Positions 55,784 to 64,000 of a stretch of 64,000 bases of DNA are shown here, piece after piece. The notes beneath the pieces were generated by a model that was not told the origin of the DNA, did not search any database, and saw only the letters and a list, made by a program, of their open reading frames with translations. The position numbers were made by a program, and so were the translations under genes. The stretch spans positions 15,233,465-15,297,464 of the forward strand of contig CM060692.1 in NCBI GenBank assembly GCA_030686995.1, in the 5' to 3' direction. The first letter of the stretch is position 1, and each line of letters opens with the position of its first letter. The DNA comes from Artemisia argyi (lineage: Eukaryota > Streptophyta > Magnoliopsida > Asterales > Asteraceae).

Positions 55784-58700
55784 TGATTAGCACGAAACCA
55801 GCCTACTTGTTTAGTCAACCACTGTAGAGAGGTAAACTAAAAAAATCAAACTAGAAAGATGCTAATGCAATAATCCGAGGTAGTACAGTTATATTCCCGG
55901 GTCGTTTATTCCCCAACGAGGTTGTGATATCCTGTGTTTGAACGAATGTATTATAGTTGGTTGATCAGGAATAGGGTTATAATTGATTTGTTACAGTACT
56001 AAAAGTATAAATAACTCAAATGAGTTAAATCAACTAATAAGTACGATCAAAAACCCTAGAAACGTAAAAGGTATAAAAACGTACGTTTAAATTAAATTAA
56101 ACGTAAACGTACAAAAATAAAAGTGAAAAGTGATCAGTATAAACCCCACAAATGTGAAATTTATTTTTAAGATCCTAAGGATAAAAGAAAAATATTAGAT
56201 AAAGAAAATTATTTATTTAACTTTTATATTATTTATTATTAATTAAAAACTATTAAAACTATTTAATAATACACTATTTAATTAGAAAATGTAAAATAAG
56301 TCTAGAAAAATGAAATTAAAACTTATAAAAATCTAAAATATTATAAAACTTATTTTAAAACTAAAATTATATTTTTAAGACTATTTATCTAATTATTATC
56401 CTAATTATTATTTAATTATTATTTAACTAATTAAACTAATTAAATTATAAATACTATAAAATGAACAGTAAAAATTCTAGAAAAATTCCTAAAAATGTTT
56501 TAACTTATATAAAAACTAGAAAAATTATAAAAACTATGTAGTACTTAATAAAATATAATTATGCTATTTAATTATTTAATATTAATTAATTATTAATTAA
56601 ACTTAAATTAATTCTAAAAATTACTAGATTATAAAAGAAAAATCTGGAAAAATTTACAAACATACTTTAATATAAAAGAGATTTAATAAAAATATAAAAA
56701 TATAGAAGTGCTTATAAATAAGCTAAAAAGAAAATTAAATAGATAGTTTCTATTAAATAGAAGCTATCACTATAAGTAAGTTTGGCTTTTTTTTTTGGTT
56801 TTTTCTTTTATAAACTTATTAAAATACTTAAAATAAGAAACTAATACAAAAACAACAAGCTTAGAAACACAGAATAAGCACAGAAAGTGCTTATTACCCA
56901 AAACAGTTGACTTCTGTTGACTTTAAAGGAAATGAGCTCAAATGAGCTTATGTGGGGTCCACTAGGGTAGATTCTGGTTCTAATAAGTTACTTGGACTTG
57001 AATAAGCTAGACTTGATGATATAAGCTCACTGAATAAGCCAAAAGACCACAATAAGCACTTGCTTATTTGGTTCCTGAGACAGAAATTGGAACAACCTTG
57101 TGAGGTAATTCCAGGTGGGGTCCACAGGTTCCAAGGTAAAACAAAGGGTCAATGGTTCAAGCCTGGTAGGAGGGGGGTTGGGAGAACCAAGATTGAGGTT
57201 GTGGGACCCACTGATGAGCTCAGAAAGAGCTTGGGAAGTAAGGGGTCCAAGCTGGTTTTCACTCAGTTAACTGAGTGAGTGATACAAGCTTATGAGCTTG
57301 GTACAAGCTTTAAACAAGCTCAAACAAAGAAACAAAAGTTAATTATTATGTATATATATTATATTAACAAAAATGAACAAGTGTGTTCACTGGATTAAGT
57401 TAATAAGCTTGTTGTAAGCTTATAAGTAAATCCAACAAAGCTGAGATCCAAACACCCCAAACAGGCAACCAAAATGGCAAAATTGAGCTTATGAAATAAG
57501 CTAAAAAGGACTTTTTGAATGCTGAAGTGTGAAGATGGGCTGGTAAGGATTCCAAATTGCCAAGCTTGATCAATGAGGGACCACTGAGTAGCTTTTGAGG
57601 GGCTTATGAAGATGGTTAAGTGAGCTGATTGCTCAGTACACTCAAATGATGGGACAAGGTTCAAGGTGATTGCAGCCCTAGTGAAAGGCTTTGAAAATGA
57701 AATTTAAAGCTTGAACTTGATAATATGATTGCTTAGCTTCTTAATGAGCCAATAATCACAAGCACAAGCTCAGTAATGAGCTTGTGATGGGCTTGTGATT
57801 GTGCTTGTTTTCACTGGGTGACCAGTGTTGTGTTTGAGTTGAAGAACAAAATTAAGTAAAATAAGCAGTTGAGATAAGCAGTTAAAAGCAAATAAGCACT
57901 TAATTCAAGCAACTGGCCACAAGGGCATCACAAACAACCAAGATACACAGACTTTTACTCACTAATCAAGCTTATACAAGCTTCGTAAAATGGGTATCCA
58001 AACTGTGTACAGGGGAAGTTTTTGAAGAATCACCAAAAGATAAGCACTAAATAAGCAATCAAAACACTTTAATAAAAATTAACAAAAATAGTAACAAGTA
58101 GATCAGCAACAAAACTATATTATCCTACAAGCTCATTAACTAATATCAATCAACAAGATCACAATTAAATTTCCAATTTTATTCAAAAACCAAAGTGACT
58201 GCAAATTGACTTTTTAAATTAACACCCTAGTTGACTAAGATGAGCTTGATCCTAGATTATCTGATTGATTATGTTATAATATGATGTAATAAGTTGAGAT
58301 TAGGCTAGATTACAAAGTTCTAAGCTAATATGGAGATTATGACACTTATTACTTCTAACAGTTAACAGATAGATCAGATACAAACTAATTTTGACTTTTG
58401 CACTAATAAGGTATAAATATTATGACTTACATGAACTATATTAACCTATACTAACATGCAACAACAAGTTTCAAAGACAATAACATGCAAATACTCAGAC
58501 AGCAGCTTGATCCAAACACCCCTTAGCAAGGACTATTTTGTGATTAGTGTTGCATATCAATGAATTATCACATGAGACTGAGTCCTAACACTATATTATG
58601 ATGTAGTAAGATCAAATAAACACAAATACACAGCAATTAACAACTTTTACCTATGAATCACTACTTAAGCTTTTTTTTTGACTGTCTAACTTAAATTACT

Positions 58701-60557
58701 AACAACTAAGAGTTCAAATTAACAAGCTATCACTCTTACACTAGATTATCACTAACTAACAACAACTAAGCATAAAACACTAAAGATTACAGTGATATAA
58801 GAACAAGAACAAATAATACTAAAAATCAAGAAGTATTGCTTACAACTTGAATTGGGATGAACACACAGAACCAAGAACCAAACTTATATGCTTTCCACAA
58901 AGCTCTAAACCAAAAGCATTCCAGTATAGCTTTGCTCCAGCTTTCTTCTACACAGTGACTTCTAATTTTTTATTTATTTTCTATATTTTTGGTATTTTCT
59001 TAAATTATTGATTATTGCTGGTTGAGAGTTTCTACAAGCTTGCAATAGCTTACTGAGAGCTAAGTAGTGTTTGTTAGGGTCCTCTAATCAACAAGTATCA
59101 ACAGAATTAAAAGACTTGAAATAAAAATTTGGTACGAATCAAAGATAAATTGAAACTGAAAGATAGATTGTTATAGATTAAACAAAGCTGTTGAATACAC
59201 TTTAGCAAAGTTAAACAACACTTAGGAAACAGAAATTGAGAGTTACACTAATGGTGACAACTATTTTACTTATGCTACGATGATCATAAACTAGATTACA
59301 AATTATGATAGTCTTCTCTTCTGTCTTCCTTCTGTATTTATCACTTGAAAACATCCCACTAGCATCCAGATATTTTCCCACATTGTTCCACAGCCATTGA
59401 TTGAGTCAAACTCATCCCAACCATTTAAATTACTTTTGGCGCCAAAACGCACCACGTGTAATTGAGGCAGTTTGAGACTAATTAAGGATTCTTGGGAGGT
59501 AGCATGAGGTGGAGGGGCACGTTTGGCAATGCTTGGAGGCCAAGTTGGGGGTTTAGGTCAAAACCATGGACTGGAGTGGTATTGCAGTGAAAATGGGAGA
59601 AAAAGGGGTGGGGAAGCATTTATTGTGGCGTGTAAGTATGAAAAGGGTGATGGAGAGTGGGTAGGATTAGGGGTGAGCTGGAAGGGTGAGGGTGCAAGTG
59701 GTGGTGTTACAGGTGGGGGTGTGAGGTGGAAGACGAAGAAGGAAACGGGGGGTACGTTTGGTTTGTTTTATTTATTTAACAAAAGGGGTGGGAGTGGGCT
59801 GTTGGTAAGTTGGGCCCAAGTGGTGGACTGGGTTTAGGTTAGTATTTGGATTGGGTTGGTTTTTGTTTTGGGGTTTATTAATAAAATGGGGTCCGGTTTG
59901 GTTAATAGTGAACAACAAGGACCAATTGTGTAATTCGGCCAAAGTTGAGGGTTTGTTTGTGATTTTTCCAAACTTCAAATAAGGACTAAACCTGCAATTA
60001 ACCATTAGTACAAGGATCACAAGTATAAATTTTATCATTTTAAACCTCAGGGACCAAATCTGCCAATTCCACAAACTCCAGGGACCAAAACTGTAATTTT
60101 TGAAGGGTTGAATTTGTATCTTCTCAAAAGTTATCATAAGGACCAATTTTGTCTTTTTAGAATAGTACAAGGTTTATTTTGATTATTTTCCAATTTTTAA
60201 AACCTTAAGGACTATTTTTGACAGTTTTCAAAGTTGAGGGACCAAAGTTGTAAATTTGTGATTTTTAACTTCAAAGGATTATTTTGAACAACTTGTGAAT
60301 CCCAAGGACCTAAAATGATATTTTTACAAGTTTTGATTGACCAGGGACTAGTTTTGCCAATTTATCAAAGTTCAGGGACTGAAACTGTAAATTAAGTATG
60401 TTTTGCATGTTTTTCATCAGTTTTCATCCCTTTTTGCACTTTAACACCTAAAAACACAATTTGATGATATTTCCTGTATTATGAGGCAAATCTGTATGTT
60501 TTCATATGTTTTATAGCTTAATTGTGACAGAAATGATGAGTATTTAGACACTCATCA
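55784..60557. mobile_element. Nested solo LTR or LARD (4,774 bp)
   Basis: TGATTAG at the left end and CTCATCA at the right are inverted with one mismatch. A perfect 5-bp duplication TCCCT (55779-55783, 60558-60562) flanks it. No gag, pol or second LTR copy is visible, so a solo LTR of a long-LTR gypsy element is the simplest reading; a LARD is possible. The last 24 bases form a hairpin (TGATGAGT / ACTCATCA). Rich in AAGCTTAT/ATAAGC words. Apparent ORFs at 57060, 59523 and 59772 have no family features. Confidence 0.75.
59870..60400. repeat. Degenerate GGGACCAAAATTGTAA phrase array
   Basis: At least ten phrases such as AGGGACCAAATCTGCCAATT, AGGGACCAAAACTGTAATTT and AGGGACTGAAACTGTAAATT, spaced 35-60 bp, near the 3' end of the nested LTR. 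Confidence 0.75.
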
Positions 60558-60562
60558 TCCCT

Positions 60563-61204
60563 CTATCACCTCACCGAAGGACTTACCCAATCCGCCCAAC
60601 CACCTCAGAATCTAGTGTTCACCGTAGACGCCGAAGGATCCACAAGCGAGTAGATGCTCGTAAATGGTCTTTCTTATTGCCCATTATGCGATATTGGAGA
60701 TCTCAAGAAGGAACACCAACAACAAGGGAACTTGGGGAAAGTTCTTACTCTACCTCCCGAATTCTGCCAGTCACTGGGGAACCCATACACCATACCATAC
60801 CATTGTTAGCTGCAAGAATGGTTCGCCACGAAGACCGACTTGATTCCATCGCTAGTATACTCAACAAGATTCCACATGAACTTCTAGAAACCTTTGAAGA
60901 TGATATGAACAGTCTCATAATTGGTCATCTTGCAATAGAAGATAAGGTTGAAAAGTTGGATTCTCTATTTTGGGAATCAATGGAATTCATAGGAGCACTA
61001 TGTAGGGCTAACACTTCGACCGAAATAGCATTGGGAACTTTAGACCGAGAAATTGAGAGGATCAACACTGAAAACCTACGCCTTAGGCAAGCCCTGCTAG
61101 AAGCTCGAGAAAGGGAAAGGACTCAAGATCAAACCATGGAAACTATGTCCACTGCCATTCAAGAACTCCAAAACCGCCTAGACAAGGCCTTAGGAAAACC
61201 ATGA
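60563..61204 (+). pseudogene. Extra ORF upstream of gag, 3' part
   Basis: Continues the frame of 55373-55783 after the nested insertion: a basic R/H-rich stretch, then WRSQEGTPTTRELGESSYST, and a long helical C-terminus with heptad-like spacing (LDREIERINTENLRLRQALL, then EARERERTQDQTMETMSTAI and ELQNRLDKAL). About 350 codons with the 5' part. Probably a coiled-coil, self-associating protein. No homologue recognised; ends at TGA 61202-61204, about 350 bp before gag. Confidence 0.6.
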
Positions 61205-61555
61205 GACCACCACCTTGTTAAGAAAAATCAATGTCCTACAAATAAGAATATCTTGTCGTGTTTTGTAAACATTTGCACAAGTACCAATAAGTGTTGTAAC
61301 ACCTTGACATTGATTTATGGAAGTTTATTTTATCTTTATTTACGTTGCATTATATCGTAATATATTAATTCATACAGGTCAAACTTATTCGTAATGTGTG
61401 TCATCCCAACATACGAAAATTTACGATTTAAACCTTTTCAATGATCGAATCATTGTAACTACGACCTATATTTAACTATTCATTACTCGATATGTATTTT
61501 CAACGTGATAAGGTTATTATAAATGTTCTAATAATATACCTTCTTTTATAGCAAC
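61205..61555 (+). other. Leader between the extra ORF and gag-pol
   Basis: AT-rich, no gene. A CTTTTATAGCAACATGG context precedes the gag start and could act as an intron end for gag expression. Confidence 0.4.
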
Positions 61556-64000
61556 ATGGCTAGAACTAGGAGAACAACCACGAACGCCGCACCAGCAAAC
61601 CCCGAAGTTATGACCCCGGCTGCAATCCAGCAAGCAATCGCTGATGGCGTTAATGCCGTTTTAGCTGAACAAACCCGTAATATAGACGGAAATACACCGG
61701 CACCCCGCTACTGCACGTACAAGGACTTCATAGCATGTCAACCAACGTATTTCAAAGGAACTGAAGGAGTGTCGGAATTAGCTCAATGGTTTGAAAGAAG
61801 TGAAACTGTTTTCCAAAGAAGTGGATGCTCGGAAAACAACAAGGTAAGCTTCACAACGGGAACACTAATGCAAGACGCTCTATCCTGGTGGAACTCTACC
61901 GTTCAAACACTAGGAGCAGAAGTAGCACATCAGCTTACTTGGATTGAATTCAAGGCTAAAATACTAAAGAAGTATTGTCCCCGTTCCGAACTGTGAAAAC
62001 TCGAGGATGAGTTTCATGCCTTAATAGTGAAAGGAGTTGATTTGAGAAGTTACAACCGGAGATTCCAAGAACTCAGGATACTATGCCCTACCATGGTACC
62101 CGATCATGAGAAGACATTAGAGAAATATGTCGAAGGACTCCCTAGGAGTATTGAAGGAAATGTCACCTCAGCAAACCCGCCAACCTTGGAAGCAGCAATG
62201 GAGCTTGCTCAGAAACTTCTAGATCGAGAAGTGAAATACAATGAACTTAAAAGGAAATTGGACGATAAAAGAACCACCCACCATCACAACAACAACCAGC
62301 AAAGCTACAACAGTCATCACCGCAACAACAACCAACGCAACAATAATCGGAACCACCAACCATATCACAACACTCGAAGCACTCAGCAGCAGAATCAAAG
62401 ACAAGAAAAACCCCGAGTCTACACCGCTACGGAAGGTGTAGGGTACAACGGACAGAAACCCCTGTGCCAGCGATGCAAACTTCATCATGAGGGTCGTTGT
62501 ACCATCCGATGTGACAAATGTCATAAAATCGGTCATCAAACCAGAAACTGTAGGATTCCTGCTACGGGAATCAACACACTGGCTGTATCACCCACTTGTT
62601 TCGGATGCGGAGAAGTAGGACACATCCGGAGGAACTGCCCAAAAGGAAACGAACCCGCCAACGCCCAAACTAGGGTATACCTACTCGGAGATGGAAATGG
62701 ACCCGATGTAGTCACCGGTACGTTTCTACTAAACCATCATAATGCTAGAGTATTGTTTGATTCGGGCGCCGATAAGAGTTTTATATCAGATACGTTTGCC
62801 CCTTTACTTAATGTTACCCCCTCTAAGCTAAACACCACCTACGAAGTTGAAATGGCTAACGGGAATTTAATAGATACCAATACTATCATGAAAGATTGCA
62901 CCCTAACCTTATCCGAAAAACCTTTTGCCATTGATCTTATGCCAGTTCAACTTGGTAGTTTCGACGCTATCATCGGCATGGATTGGCTATCCCACCATCG
63001 TGCTAGGATTCACTGTGACGAAAAGGTCGTCCATATACCACTCAAGGATGAAACACTCATTGTCCAGGGCGACAAAAGCAAACATCGATATGGAATTATC
63101 TCATGTGTGCGAGTAATAAAATACATGAAAGAAGGATGTCAAGTATTCATGGCTCAAGTTACGGAAAGTAAGTCATCCGAGAAGCAGTTTGATGACGTTC
63201 ATATCGTTAGGGATTTTCCTGAAGTATTCCCTGAAGAATTACCTGGTATTCCACCCGTACGTCAAGTAGAATTTCAGATTGAACTAGTGCCTGGAGCAGC
63301 ACCAGTGGCTAAAGCACCTTATAGGCTAGCGCCATCTGAAATGGAAGAGTTGTCAGATCAACTAAAAGAATTATCGGATAAAGGATTTATTCGACCAAGC
63401 TCATCACCTTGGGGAGCTCCAATTTTATTTGTTAAGAAGAAGGATGGATCCTTTCAAATGTGCATCGATTACCGGGAGTTGAATAAACTTACGGTAAAGA
63501 ATCGATACCCATTACCTCGAATTGATGATCTGTTTGATCAATTGCAAGGATCGAGTGTGTACTCAAAAATTGATCTGAGATCAGGATATCATCAGCTAAG
63601 AGTTCGAGAAGAGGATATTCCGAAAACTGCATTCAGAACGCGCTATGGTCACTACGAATTTCAAGTAATGCCGTTCGGTCTGACCAATGCACCAGCAGTT
63701 TTCATGGATTTAATGAATCGACTATGTAAACCTTACTTGGATAAGTTTGTAATAGTATTCATCGACGATATTTTGATCTACTCTCGCAACGAAGAAGAAC
63801 ACGCGGGACATTTGCGAATCATTCTAGAACTGCTCAAGAAAGAAGAATTGTACGCTAAGTTCTCTAAATGCGACTTTTGGATTCGCACCGTACAATTTTT
63901 AGGACACATCATCGATAGTCAAGGCATTCACGTGGACCCTGCAAAGATTGAGGCTGTTAAGGGTTGGTCATCTCCTACAAACCCCACGGAGATTCGTCAA
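61556..64000 (+). pseudogene. Ty3/gypsy gag-pol polyprotein, partial, one nonsense codon
   Basis: ATG at 61556 (MARTRRTTTN). Gag core at residues 55-230 (WFERSETVFQRSGCSENNKV, then DALSWWN). TGA at codon 147 (61994-61996), probably from CGA, interrupts PRSEL-KLEDEF. Beyond it the frame is open to the window end. His/Asn/Gln-rich linker (about 240-285); two zinc knuckles, [14 protein letters not shown] and [14 protein letters not shown]; aspartic protease [12 protein letters not shown] (62753 on); reverse transcriptase from about 63240 with [35 protein letters not shown] and catalytic FIDDILIYS (about 63757-63783). RNase H and integrase lie beyond the edge. Except for the single stop the copy looks young. 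Confidence 0.93.

Noticed and set aside
57060..57278. 72-aa ORF with basic residues
   Set aside because: Within the nested LTR, no domain, no start context; chance frame.
59523..59837. Gly/Trp-rich ORF of 104 aa
   Set aside because: Composition bias of a G-rich LTR stretch, no family features, lies inside a solo LTR.

Overview
The window is AT-rich, transposon-dense plant nuclear DNA, with no bacterial or organellar genes. Spliced CACTA transposase genes, Ty3/gypsy and Ty1/copia LTR elements, a MULE, a hAT MITE and an F-box gene of the FBA type point to a eudicot. The style of the F-box family, of the PB1-like MULE and of the long-LTR gypsy element suggests Asteraceae (daisy family). That last step is an inference from family resemblance, not proof. 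I see no intact ordinary host gene. The one recognisable host gene is an F-box gene cut in two.

Layout. 1-7935: a MULE, whose minus-strand transposase runs off the left edge, carries in its leader a 6.4 kb CACTA element (1477-7866, TSD TTG). That CACTA element keeps an uninterrupted TNP1-like gene but has lost its TNP2 catalytic core. 8391-8817: a hAT-type MITE with an 8-bp TSD. 9333-13065: a 3.7 kb foldback element with a 9-bp TSD, made of T-tracts repeated every 10 bp, a palindromic core and the complementary A-tract arm. 15478-30664: an F-box gene (minus strand) split by a 14.1 kb array of a dead Copia element, LTR-int-LTR-int-LTR-int-LTR, inside one 5-bp TSD (CTTCC). 30665-34368: degraded LTR-like sequence.

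34369-51812: the left part of an Athila-like gypsy element (LTR, PBS, gag). Its gag is interrupted by a 14.6 kb CACTA element (36686-51280, TSD ACA) that carries divergent TNP1-like and TNP2 genes plus a small GRF-zinc-finger/membrane gene. 51813-64000: a second gypsy element (3.3 kb LTR, tRNA-Met-type PBS, an extra ORF, gag-pol running off the right edge) lies inside the same gag. A 4.77 kb solo LTR (or LARD) with TSD TCCCT has landed in its extra ORF.

Insertion order can be read from the nesting: Athila-like, then CACTA-2 and the long-LTR gypsy, then the solo LTR; MULE, then CACTA-1; F-box gene, then the Copia array. At four sites (the CACTA-2, CACTA-1, solo-LTR and foldback insertions) target duplications and termini are clean enough to define the element to the base. 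The strongest candidates for something undescribed are the helically phased foldback element and the Copia tandem array that kept amplifying after its coding capacity was gone.
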